Part shown: positions 15,816 through 22,291 of the stretch, piece by piece
How the letters are laid out: the number at the start of each line of letters is the position of its first letter
How positions within the stretch are numbered: the first letter of the stretch is position 1
Assembly (NCBI GenBank): GCA_021808205.1
Contig: JAKBCD010000002.1
Coordinates: 1-25,268 of the forward strand
Direction: 5' to 3'
Length of the DNA: 25,268 nt
Source: Pseudomonadota bacterium
Lineage (GTDB): Bacteria > Pseudomonadota > Alphaproteobacteria > Acetobacterales > Acetobacteraceae
Position numbers and translations under genes: made by a program
The notes under the pieces: model-generated
What the model was told of the DNA's origin: nothing
Databases searched by the model: none
Seen by the model: only the letters and a program-made list of their open reading frames with translations

Positions 15816-16182
15816 CGTTGTCATTGTGAATTCCAATCTTCGGCGTGTGGGCAGGAGTGACCGCTTTTTGCGTTCAGATTGCAGAAAGCGGTCTGGCGGC
15901 TCCCGGCCCAACCTGCCTATAATCGGAAGCATCCACGGGAACCGCGGAACGGTAGATGTTATCAATAAAGCAGCCATTTTTTAAATCATTGCGAATAAAT
16001 GAATCATTTGCGACTGATACTGGGCGTGAATATTCGTAAACTCTGTCAGAAGAGAGCTCCAGCACGACCAACCCACTCTGATAATTCAAAAAGTTTTTGG
16101 TGCAGCTTTTTTCAAAAAGCTGCGTGCTTCCTATCGTAAATTTTTTGAGCTGATGTTGATCTCTTCCAAAAGCTCCCGTCAA
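15816..16182. other. AT-richer spacer after the guanidine operon
   Basis: An inverted repeat has 9-bp arms at 15859-15867 (GACCGCTTT) and 15885-15893 (AAAGCGGTC). It follows the operon end by 43 bp but has no T-run, so it is only a possible terminator. The rest of the stretch has clearly lower GC than either neighbour, and one weak minus-strand reading frame crosses it (listed separately). This looks like the join between the guanidine operon and the plasmid-type module. Confidence 0.5.
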
Positions 16183-16185
16183 CAT
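15874..16185 (-). CDS. Hypothetical small protein, faintly KTSC-domain-like, possibly a remnant
   Basis: This is a 103-residue minus-strand frame. Its middle (VVLELSSDRVYEYSRPVSVANDSFIRND, then CFIDNIYRS) recalls the KTSC fold of small phage and plasmid proteins, but the match is loose and judged by eye. GGGGAG lies about 9 nt before the ATG. Against it being a real gene: its first third contains a perfect 10-bp inverted repeat (16102-16123) that looks like a terminator stem, and its last third overlaps the 15859-15893 repeat. It may be a decayed gene fused to intergenic DNA. Base composition is lower in GC than the neighbours. Confidence 0.28.
   Translation of the reverse strand: MLTGAFGRDQHQLKKFTIGSTQLFEKSCTKNFLNYQSGLVVLELSSDRVYEYSRPVSVANDSFIRNDLKNGCFIDNIYRSAVPVDASDYRQVGPGAARPLSAI
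16102..16123. repeat. Perfect 10-bp inverted repeat, terminator-like
   Basis: GCAGCTTTTT-TC-AAAAAGCTGC forms a stem of 10 bp with a 2-nt centre; T- and A-rich inner arms make it work as a bidirectional terminator-like signal. GTTTTTGG lies just before it. Similar motifs are common between genes in Acetobacteraceae, as far as I recall. Confidence 0.55.
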
Positions 16186-16196
16186 TCAAACAATCT

Positions 16197-16221
16197 CCCC
16201 GCCCGGCATCGCCGGGCGGGG
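16197..16221 (-). terminator. Strong GC-rich hairpin after the DUF736 gene
   Basis: CCCCGCCCGGC-ATC-GCCGGGCGGGG has perfect 11-bp arms and a 3-nt loop, 13 nt past the DUF736 stop. On the minus strand it is followed by AGATTGTTTG, a weak T-rich tail. A diverged copy of this hairpin occurs in inverted orientation at 17127-17161. Confidence 0.7.
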
Positions 16222-16234
16222 TTCATCGCGGTTC

Positions 16235-16558
16235 TTACTCCCCGTTTTGCTTGCGGCTGCGCGACCAGATGAGTGTGTAGCCCTCACCGCCTTCATCGTC
16301 GAAGAGGTTGGCATAAATCGGGGCGCTGAAGCTTGGATCATCCAGTTTGATTGAGATATACTCGCGCCCTTCGGCGGAACGCCGTGACCAGCCAGCACCT
16401 AGCTCAGCCCTTCCACAGAATATCCGATGGCTGGGCGCGTTGTCATTGCTGCGGTTTGTTTCCGGCACGATGCGTACATTCTTCGTCTGCACGCTCAAGG
16501 TCACAATCTCACCGTGGATTTCATTGCCGACTTTTTTGAAGGTTCCGATGGTAGCCAT
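16235..16558 (-). CDS. DUF736-family protein
   Basis: This is a 107-residue DUF736 protein of unknown function, a constant companion of conjugative plasmids and integrative elements in alphaproteobacteria. The family opening MATIGTFKKVGNEIHGEIVTL is complete, as are YISIKLDDPSFSAPIYANLFDDE and the C-terminal LIWSRSRKQN. AAAGGAG lies 7 nt before the ATG at 16558. The reading frame extends upstream to about 16750, but that part is the structured leader, not protein. It is the last of three minus-strand module genes, but a 0.69-kb spacer and an upstream terminator show it has its own transcript. Confidence 0.93.
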   Translation of the reverse strand: MATIGTFKKVGNEIHGEIVTLSVQTKNVRIVPETNRSNDNAPSHRIFCGRAELGAGWSRRSAEGREYISIKLDDPSFSAPIYANLFDDEGGEGYTLIWSRSRKQNGE

Positions 16559-16755
16559 GTCAATTCTCCTTTGCTGTTTCGAGCCCGCGACCATCGCAGC
16601 CTCGATGGCGATCAATTGACCGGGGGCACGATCGGCCTGCACCGTGTTCGGCCGTAGCGCAGCGAAGGATGGCGGGGTCTGGCTTTTTTGGAGCGCAGCG
16701 CCCGCGAGGAGGCCGCATCGCTGCCGGGGAAAAAAGCCAGAAGCCGCCATTGCAG
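16559..16755 (-). promoter_or_regulatory. Structured leader of the DUF736 gene
   Basis: The leader carries nested complementary segments: TGGCTTTTTT (16680-16689) with AAAAAAGCCA (16730-16739), and ATGGCGG (16669-16675) with CCGCCAT (16744-16750). The stem ends 111 nt before the start codon. The leader of the DUF2493 gene has the same outer sequence, the same 108-nt distance and a similar sequence up to the ribosome site (GATCGCC...GCGATGG.CGCGGGCT on the minus strand), so the two are homologous. A regulatory RNA or a conserved promoter/recombination element are both possible. Confidence 0.55.
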
Positions 16756-17194
16756 GAAGGCGATCGTCCTTCGGTCTGATCAGCCACGGAGAGGCCGCGT
16801 GGCGCGGCTTGGGGCGGGCAGTCAGGAGATGTTGGCGACACTTGGGGCTTTTACCAAAGCGGCATCATCCATGGTGGATGCACGAGACCTGCCTTGCAGA
16901 CATCGCCGCACCATCATGCCACCCATAACCGTTTGCTCCAACGCTTCCTGCCCTCGCATCAATGGACAAGCGAATTAGTCGGCACATGGTCATGCGCTTC
17001 GCTGTGGAGCGATCATTCTGGCTAAGTGATGTGGCGGGACGCGCCCCTGACCCTACCAATCCACGACGATGCGGTGCGAGGGTAACGCCTTTCATGTCCG
17101 GTTCCGCCAGCAAAACGGGACTCACGCCGCGATGAAACCCGCTCGGTGATGCCGGGCGGGGCGTTGGCGGGGGCTTGTCTGGTAACTGGCAAAC
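16756..17194. other. Spacer with a decayed second DUF736 tail (plus strand, about 17040-17161)
   Basis: No intact gene is present. On the plus strand from about 17040 the DNA lines up with the 3' end of the intact DUF736 gene: the GACGATG block, GAGGG, AGCAAAACGGG and CCGCGATGAA, ending in a copy of its terminator hairpin (17127-17161, 32 of 35 bases equal to 16197-16231 in opposite orientation). The reading frame is destroyed. The portion 16756-17035 shows nothing recognisable. Confidence 0.5.
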
Positions 17195-17219
17195 AAAGCC
17201 GCCGTCGCCGGGCGGCTTT
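17195..17219 (-). terminator. Bidirectional terminator after the DUF2493 gene
   Basis: AAAGCCGCC (17195-17203) and GGCGGCTTT (17211-17219) form a 9-bp stem with a 7-nt loop, 24 nt past the DUF2493 stop. On the minus strand TTTGTTTG follows; on the plus strand TTTATTATTT follows, so it could work in both directions. Confidence 0.75.
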
Positions 17220-17243
17220 ATTATTTCGGTGGGATTATGAGTT

Positions 17244-18182
17244 CTATCCGCCCCCGCTCCCAAAGCTCCACACTGGAATACCGAGCTTTTTGGCTTTGTC
17301 GGCCAGATTGTCCTGGATACCCGTGCCGGGAAACACCATCACGCCGATTGGCAACGCATCCAGTAGTGCGTCATTGCGCCGGAACGGGGCGGCCTTTGCG
17401 TGCCGGGTCCAGTCGGGGCGGTAGGCGATCTGCGTCACCTTGCGCGCATCCGCCCAGGCGGCGGCAATGCGCTCGGCTCCCTTCGGGCTGCCGCCATGCA
17501 GCAGTACCATGTCCGGGTGCTTGGCATGCACTTTGTCCAGCTTGTCCCAGATCAGAATATGGTCATTGCACTCCATCCCGCCGGTGAAAGCGATTTTCGG
17601 GCCGGTGGGCATCAAGGGTGCAATCTGCGCCTGGCGCTTCGCGGCGATAAAGTCGCGGCTGTCGATGAGGGAAGCGGTCAACGCCCGGTGGTTAACCATT
17701 GAGCCTGAACGCGGCCGCCAGGCGGTGCGGGTGTGGCGCTCAAACTGTTCGGCAGCCTGGTCACGGAAGAACTCCAGGCAGTCCCGGCGTTCCAGCAATG
17801 TCTGCCCCTCCGCCGTCAGCCGTTCCAACTCGACCGAGCGGATTTCTGAGCCATCCTGCTCTTTCTGGCTGCGTTTTTGCGCCTGCTCGTTATCGTCGAG
17901 CTGCCGCTCAATCCGCCCGCCCGCGCGGTGGAACAGATTAACAATGGCCCAGAGCAATTCCTCCAGGTCAGGCTCCAGGCGCGTGTCACCCAGGGTGGCG
18001 ACGAAGGCATCGAAAATATCCGCCACCGCACCGGCGATCAGTGGGGCTTCGGGCAATGGCCGCGGGTCAGGCTCTTCCTGCCCGGGATGGTAGCCATAAA
18101 GCTGCAGTTCGCTGAGAATATGCGCGGTGGGTGAGGAGGCGTGTGGTGGCTCATAGCCGGTATCGTCATGCTCGCGGGTCAT
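17244..18182 (-). CDS. DUF2493-family protein
   Basis: This 312-residue protein of plasmid/ICE modules has unknown function. The conserved DUF2493 domain is at the C-terminus: KIAFTGGMECNDHILIWDKLDKVHAKHPDMVLLHGGSPKGAERIAAAWA, a Rossmann-like fold related to the SLOG/DprA superfamily, ending in GVMVFPGTGIQDNLADKAKKLGIPVWSF. The N-terminal 200 residues are acidic and helical. The ATG at 18182 is preceded by AGGAG at a 6-nt spacing; the frame is open to 18428 but that extension is the leader palindrome. SLOG-like proteins often bind nucleotides or nucleotide-derived ligands; whether this one does is not known. Confidence 0.9.
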   Translation of the reverse strand: MTREHDDTGYEPPHASSPTAHILSELQLYGYHPGQEEPDPRPLPEAPLIAGAVADIFDAFVATLGDTRLEPDLEELLWAIVNLFHRAGGRIERQLDDNEQAQKRSQKEQDGSEIRSVELERLTAEGQTLLERRDCLEFFRDQAAEQFERHTRTAWRPRSGSMVNHRALTASLIDSRDFIAAKRQAQIAPLMPTGPKIAFTGGMECNDHILIWDKLDKVHAKHPDMVLLHGGSPKGAERIAAAWADARKVTQIAYRPDWTRHAKAAPFRRNDALLDALPIGVMVFPGTGIQDNLADKAKKLGIPVWSFGSGGG

Positions 18183-18410
18183 GGAATGCTCCTGTTTGCC
18201 GGAAGCCCGCGCCCATCGCGGCCTTCCACGGCGATCCAGGCCGTGGGCGGCAGCGGCCCGCACGCATCGCGCCGGAGCGTTAGCGAAGGATGGCGGCGGG
18301 GCCGCTATTTTGCTTCGCGATGCAAAGCCCGGGGCGTCGCAAGGCATGATCAGTGTCGCTGACCATTTCCCGGGGCGGCGGAAAATAGCGGCCCCGCCGC
18401 CATTGCGGGC
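18183..18410 (-). promoter_or_regulatory. Leader of the DUF2493 gene with a 22-bp inverted repeat
   Basis: A perfect 22-bp inverted repeat has arms at 18290-18311 and 18382-18403, with a 70-nt loop. The outer ends (ATGGCGGC and its complement, next to GCGAAGG) and the 108-nt distance to the start codon match the DUF736 leader. The two leaders also share GATCGCC and CGCGGGCT segments before the ribosome site. Confidence 0.6.
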
Positions 18411-18549
18411 CGCCGCCGCCCACGGCACAGAGCGCCCTCTCGGAAGGCCGCCGGCGCGGCCCCCCGGCTGACAGGGGCATGCAGTGCCCGGCAGTGGCGA
18501 TGATCCCGGCGTTGGCGGGCTATCATACAGTCATCCGCCAGACTAAATC

Positions 18550-19737
18550 TCAGCCGGACGCCACGAAGCGTTGCGCATCCTCCGGCGCCAGTTGCACCCG
18601 CAGGTTTGCCCGCAATTCAGCTGCGCCAAGCTCACGGAGGTCATCGTTGAAATCGCCCAAACGGGGCGAGAACGTAATCGCCTCGATCCCGGCAGCAGTT
18701 GCGCGTTCGGTCAAACTTGCCACGGCACGGTCACCGGCCGCATCGGCATCACGGGCGATATAAAGCCTGCGCAATCCGCCGGGGAGCAGGAGGGCGGCCA
18801 GATGCCCGGCCGAGAGTGCGGCCGCCATCGGCACGGTGGGAAGCACGCAGCGTAGCGACAGCACGGTCTCGACACCCTCGCCTGCCACGAGCAAGCCGTT
18901 CTCCGGTTTGTCCCCCAGCTCTGCCTTGGTGCCAAACCGTACCGCATGGCCGAGCAGCAGCCCCAGCGCCCGGCGTGGAGCTGCAAAAGGTGCCTTGCCC
19001 AGTTGGATAGGATCGAGAGGATCAAGCCCGTCAGGATCGAGCCAGGTGCGTTGAATGCCGGTAATGGTGCCATCAAAATCCGTGACCGCTGCGATCAGTG
19101 CTGGCCATGGTTCTGGCTGTGCATCCGGGGTCGCACGGTAGAAACATCGCGGGTGAAAACGTAACGCGCCAATGCCGATAAGTGCCGCTGGCGTGATGCC
19201 GCGCCGAAGCAAATATGTTTCAGCCAGCGTGCCCGAGAGCGACTGCGCCGTGTTGAACAACCGCCTTGCGGCCCGTTGAGCCTGGGCGGCATCAGGGGCA
19301 GAATCACCGCCATCAGCCGCCTGCGGCTCGGGGACAACACAGGCATCCGGTAAGCTCGGCACATGGCCCCGAGGGTGACGGCTGCGGTGTTCGTCGCCCG
19401 CAGCACGATCATCGCCCGCCAGCCCCAAAAACCGCCTCGCCTCCTCGGCTACGTCCCGGAATTCCGTCAGGCCGCGGCATTCCCGGATCAAATCCAGCAA
19501 ATCGCCATGCGTGGCCTCGGCGGCATCCTGCCAGCGCCCCGCCGCCCCCTTGCCCGTGCCGCCACCACTGAGCCGCACAAACAAAGACCGCCCCGGCGTA
19601 TTATGAACATCCCCCACCAGCCAATAACGCCCTTCACGCCGCCCGGCGGGCAGATAATGCCGGCACACCGCTTCGGCCTGCAGCGCCAGCCTTTGCGCCA
19701 ACTCCGCCGCAGACATGGAAAAATCATGCTTGCGCAT
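18550..19737 (-). CDS. Toprim-domain protein (DUF7146/primase-like)
   Basis: This 395-residue protein of the plasmid module combines an N-terminal zinc-free DUF7146-type region (LAQRLALQAEAVCRHYLPAGRREGRYWLVGD) with a Toprim_3 domain. The Toprim acidic residues are seen in LLVAGEGVETVLSL (Glu) and LYIARDADAAGDRAV (Asp-x-Asp), which bind Mg for primase- or nuclease-like chemistry. A GDFNDDLRELG stretch lies near the end. GGAGG at a 7-nt spacing fixes the start at 19737. It is divergent from the AbrB-type antitoxin gene (197-bp spacer). Proteins of this kind are thought to work in plasmid replication or transfer. Confidence 0.88.
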   Translation of the reverse strand: MRKHDFSMSAAELAQRLALQAEAVCRHYLPAGRREGRYWLVGDVHNTPGRSLFVRLSGGGTGKGAAGRWQDAAEATHGDLLDLIRECRGLTEFRDVAEEARRFLGLAGDDRAAGDEHRSRHPRGHVPSLPDACVVPEPQAADGGDSAPDAAQAQRAARRLFNTAQSLSGTLAETYLLRRGITPAALIGIGALRFHPRCFYRATPDAQPEPWPALIAAVTDFDGTITGIQRTWLDPDGLDPLDPIQLGKAPFAAPRRALGLLLGHAVRFGTKAELGDKPENGLLVAGEGVETVLSLRCVLPTVPMAAALSAGHLAALLLPGGLRRLYIARDADAAGDRAVASLTERATAAGIEAITFSPRLGDFNDDLRELGAAELRANLRVQLAPEDAQRFVASG

Positions 19738-19834
19738 CGTTGCCCCTCCATCGCTACTGATCGCCCATCAGCCCGGCCCACCCTCGGCGTTGGGCCGAAC
19801 AGCGCAACCTATCGCCCGGCCCAGCCCACGCGCT

Positions 19835-19884
19835 ACTTCCGAATCGGAAGTACGCCCCGCCCCTTCATGCCCAACTTCCGAATT
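19835..19884. promoter_or_regulatory. Palindromic operator candidate between toprim and antitoxin genes
   Basis: ACTTCCGAATCGGAAGT (19835-19851) is a perfect palindrome of 8-bp arms around one base. A second half-site ACTTCCGAA lies at 19874-19882, 39 bp further. This pattern suggests a repressor site controlling one or both divergent genes. Confidence 0.5.
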
Positions 19885-19896
19885 GCATCACGCCCC

Positions 19897-19916
19897 GGGA
19901 TATGCCAGAATATCCC
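19897..19916 (+). promoter_or_regulatory. Inverted repeat ahead of the AbrB-type antitoxin
   Basis: GGGATAT and ATATCCC are perfect complements separated by 6 bp, ending 4 bp before the ribosome site AAGGAG. In this position it is a plausible binding site for the antitoxin itself, which in this family usually represses its own operon. Confidence 0.5.
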
Positions 19917-19934
19917 CCTTAAGGAGCGCTACTC

Positions 19935-20201
19935 ATGTCACATTCAATCGTCGGCAAATGGGGCAAAAACCTCGCCATTCGTGTACCCATGGATGTCGCC
20001 CGTGCGGCTGGCCTGGCCGATGGCGAAAAAGTTGAAATCGAGGCGTGCGATGGCGATCTCGTCGTTCATCGCCACACGGCGCGCGCCCAGGCACAGCAGG
20101 ATGCTGAGCGTGCCGCCGGTGAGATCATGGCAGAGAGTCGCCTGCACTCGTTGGGCGGCACGTCGATCCGGGAGTTGCTGGACGAAGGGCGGCGCGGGTG
20201 A
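19935..20201 (+). CDS. AbrB/MazE-type antitoxin
   Basis: This 88-residue protein starts with the swapped-hairpin AbrB DNA-binding domain (IVGKWGKNLAIRVPMDVARAAGLADGEKVEIE, then DLVVHRH), followed by a helical toxin-binding tail. It should repress its own promoter and neutralise the partner PIN toxin. AAGGAG lies 8 nt before the ATG at 19935. The stop overlaps the toxin start as GTGA, the normal coupling of such pairs. The partner toxin is truncated here, so this antitoxin may now be an orphan. Confidence 0.88.
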   Translation: MSHSIVGKWGKNLAIRVPMDVARAAGLADGEKVEIEACDGDLVVHRHTARAQAQQDAERAAGEIMAESRLHSLGGTSIRELLDEGRRG

Positions 20202-20437
20202 CCCTGGTTCTAGATGCGTCGATGACCATAGCCTGGCTTTTTGAGGATGAGCATACCGAGGCAGCTCACGCCGTCATGCAGCGTGTCGCCGCCGAAGGCG
20301 CGCTGGTGCCGACATTGTGGCGGCTGGAGGTCGCCAACGTGCTGCGCAACGCCGTACGCCGCAAACGCTGTGACGAGGCATATGCTGATTTATTTTGTTA
20401 CGATGACGTCACCACTCTGGTCCGGCGCCATTGCTAG
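20198..20437 (+). pseudogene. vapC: VapC PIN-domain toxin, 3'-truncated
   Basis: This 79-residue reading frame begins as a normal VapC (MTLVLDASMTIAWLF with Asp6; WRLEVANVLRNAVRR with the conserved Glu44) but stops after about 66 recognisable residues. The normal length is about 135, so the second half with the other catalytic Asp residues is missing, and the last dozen residues look unrelated. The stop codon overlaps the stop of the convergent EthD-like gene. The enzyme should be inactive. The break probably marks the edge of the catabolic cluster that follows. Confidence 0.82.
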
Positions 20438-20817
20438 CGCACAACGCCGGTATCGCGCATGTCACAGCGGAAATATCGTACGGAACCGCGGTCGAGAAAA
20501 TGCTCTTCGTCCTCGTAGAAGACCTTACCGATCACGGGATCTGAGAGCAGTCTTACGATTTCCTCCATGGCGGCTTCGTCTTTCAACTCCCACTCCGTGA
20601 CGCAATCATAGTCCCACGCCTTGATCACCATCAGTTGGGCTACGGCTCGGGGCAAATCGTCAGACATTCGCCGGTCATTATAGTTCCGCCGATATTGTTT
20701 GATCAGATGACCCAGGTATTTTTTGCCGATTTCCGCATGGCTGGTTTCATAGTGTTCTTGAAATGTTTCAAAACTTATACCGGGTTTGCGTCGCAACAGC
20801 CAAATGATCTTAATCAT
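20434..20817 (-). CDS. EthD-domain protein, copy 1
   Basis: This 127-residue protein has the dimeric ferredoxin-like fold of EthD, a small accessory protein first linked to ethyl tert-butyl ether degradation; homologues act in aromatic and polyketide-like pathways. Recognisable parts are IIWLLRRKPGISFETFQEHYETSHAE, the YRRNYNDRR block and DEEHFLD. The start at 20817 was chosen because the paralogue upstream starts at the same MIKI-WLL motif; GGGG lies 6 nt before it, though the frame extends to 20877. It is the last gene of the minus-strand cluster, 77 nt after the other copy. Confidence 0.82.
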   Translation of the reverse strand: MIKIIWLLRRKPGISFETFQEHYETSHAEIGKKYLGHLIKQYRRNYNDRRMSDDLPRAVAQLMVIKAWDYDCVTEWELKDEAAMEEIVRLLSDPVIGKVFYEDEEHFLDRGSVRYFRCDMRDTGVVR

Positions 20818-20894
20818 GACCTTCCCCAACCCGTAGCCCATCACAAGTCCGCGCCAGATCTCTATTTCATCCGGCAAAACCTTAACCGACGCAG

Positions 20895-21287
20895 CTATCG
20901 AGCAGGAGTGACACCGGTATCACGTGTGTCGCAACGTAGAAAATACCGCACGGAATTGAGATCGAGAAAATGCTCTTCGTCTTCCATGTGGATTCTGCTA
21001 ATCTCAGGATCGGTCACCAACCTCATGACTTCCGCGAGCGCCGCTTCGTCCTCGAATTCCCACTCTGTGATGCAATCGTAGTCCCATTGCTTTGCGACCA
21101 TCATCACGGCGACAGATGGTGGTGTCGTGTCTAAAATGCGTCTATCGTTGTAATTTCGACGATATCGCTTTATCAGATGTCCGAAATATTCCTTGCCAAG
21201 TTCTGAGTGACTTTTCTCGTAATGATCTTGAAATTCTTCAAACGTTATGCCGGGTTTGCGCTTCAACAGCCACATGATCTTGATCAT
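20895..21287 (-). CDS. EthD-domain protein, copy 2
   Basis: This 130-residue paralogue of the previous gene is roughly two-thirds identical by eye over its whole length (MIKIMWLLKRKPGITFEEFQDHY, YRRNYNDRR, WDYDCITEWE and DEEHFLD shared). The 467-bp offset suggests a tandem duplication. GGGGGA lies just before the ATG at 21287. It follows the dioxygenase gene by 88 nt. Two slightly different EthD-like copies may form a mixed complex or have separate roles; function is unknown. Confidence 0.82.
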   Translation of the reverse strand: MIKIMWLLKRKPGITFEEFQDHYEKSHSELGKEYFGHLIKRYRRNYNDRRILDTTPPSVAVMMVAKQWDYDCITEWEFEDEAALAEVMRLVTDPEISRIHMEDEEHFLDLNSVRYFLRCDTRDTGVTPAR

Positions 21288-21375
21288 TTTTCCCCCGATT
21301 AGCGTGTGTGGTGAGTTCATCGGCTGCCAGCTTTCTGCTTTTTAAACAGCCGCACATTCTTTATTTCAGTTCGAT

Positions 21376-22227
21376 TTAAGTGCTCACGGTATGGTATCTG
21401 AAAGGACCCGTGATGGGCTCCTCACCCAAAAGCGTCACGCGGTCCAGCTCCCTGCCGCACGATAAATCAAACGGCACGACCCTGTGCATCGTACCGGTAT
21501 TGTCCCAAATCAAAAGATCGCCAACTTGCCAGTTATGGCTATAGATATACTCCGGCTTCTCGGCCCAGCTCATTAGCTTGGCCAACAACTCGTCGCTTTC
21601 CCCCTGGTTCATACCAACAATTGATTTAATGGTGTGCGCCAGAATCAACGATTTCCGCCCACTCCGATGGTGCCACACCATCGGATGCCGCTCGGGGGGA
21701 TTGACCCTCTCGCCCCATGCCGCGATTTGCTCGGGCGTCGGATTCGGATTGGCGAGACGCTGGATTTTTTCGGCTGAGTGAATCACGGCCAGACCGTCGA
21801 GAAATTCCTGCTCTTCCGCCGACATATCCTCATACATGGCGTAGGTATTTCCGAACTCGGTCTGTCCGCCGGCTGGTGCCACCGAACGCGCGTGCAAAAT
21901 CGAGGCAAGACCAGGCATGTCCGTATAGGTGCCGTCAATGTGAAAATAATATGTACCTTTGGTATAGTCCGCAAAGATCGGGCTTTTCGCTTCGTCTGGA
22001 GTGATCTTCGTAATCTGCAATCCGTGCTCAAGCCTGATCGTGCCCAGCGTGCTGGCGAATTTGATCTGATCCTCATCGGTGATTTTAAGCCCCCGGAACA
22101 GCAGAACGCCACGCTTCTCGAGCAAGACTCTGAGATCGCGCGCAATCGCCCCGTTGGTCAGCGTTTCAAGATCCGTCTTGACCTCGGTACCGATGCGCGG
22201 CGTCAGGTCAACGGTGGTATACGACAT
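21376..22227 (-). CDS. TauD/TfdA-family Fe(II)/2-oxoglutarate dioxygenase
   Basis: This 283-residue oxygenase uses Fe(II), O2 and 2-oxoglutarate to hydroxylate an organic substrate. The 2-His-1-Asp iron triad is intact: His96 and Asp98 (YFHIDGTYTDMP) and His248 (GTMHRVVPF), with Arg263 for 2-oxoglutarate (LDRVTLLG). The early FRGLKITDEDQIKFASTLG motif is typical of the family. GGAG lies 7 nt before the ATG at 22227; the longer frame (to 22419) runs into the monooxygenase gene and is rejected. Some members release sulfite from taurine, others attack 2,4-D or alkyl sulfates; no substrate can be read here. It lies 64 nt after the monooxygenase stop. Confidence 0.9.
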   Translation of the reverse strand: MSYTTVDLTPRIGTEVKTDLETLTNGAIARDLRVLLEKRGVLLFRGLKITDEDQIKFASTLGTIRLEHGLQITKITPDEAKSPIFADYTKGTYYFHIDGTYTDMPGLASILHARSVAPAGGQTEFGNTYAMYEDMSAEEQEFLDGLAVIHSAEKIQRLANPNPTPEQIAAWGERVNPPERHPMVWHHRSGRKSLILAHTIKSIVGMNQGESDELLAKLMSWAEKPEYIYSHNWQVGDLLIWDNTGTMHRVVPFDLSCGRELDRVTLLGEEPITGPFRYHTVST

Positions 22228-22291
22228 AGTGATTCTCCAGGGTTCGCTCGCGCCGGATGCTGCATGGCGGCTGACGGCAGCGCTGTATATA

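Noticed and set aside
15912..15925. TATAAT-like promoter in the spacer after allophanate hydrolase
   Set aside because: No -35 element at a suitable distance and no gene follows on that strand.
16644..16978. Two overlapping plus-strand frames of about 95 residues opposite the DUF736 leader
   Set aside because: They lie within the structured leader, have no ribosome site and have Arg/Ala-rich composition.
16865..17263. 132-residue minus-strand frame between the DUF2493 and DUF736 genes
   Set aside because: It runs through a terminator and the decayed DUF736 tail and has no domain.
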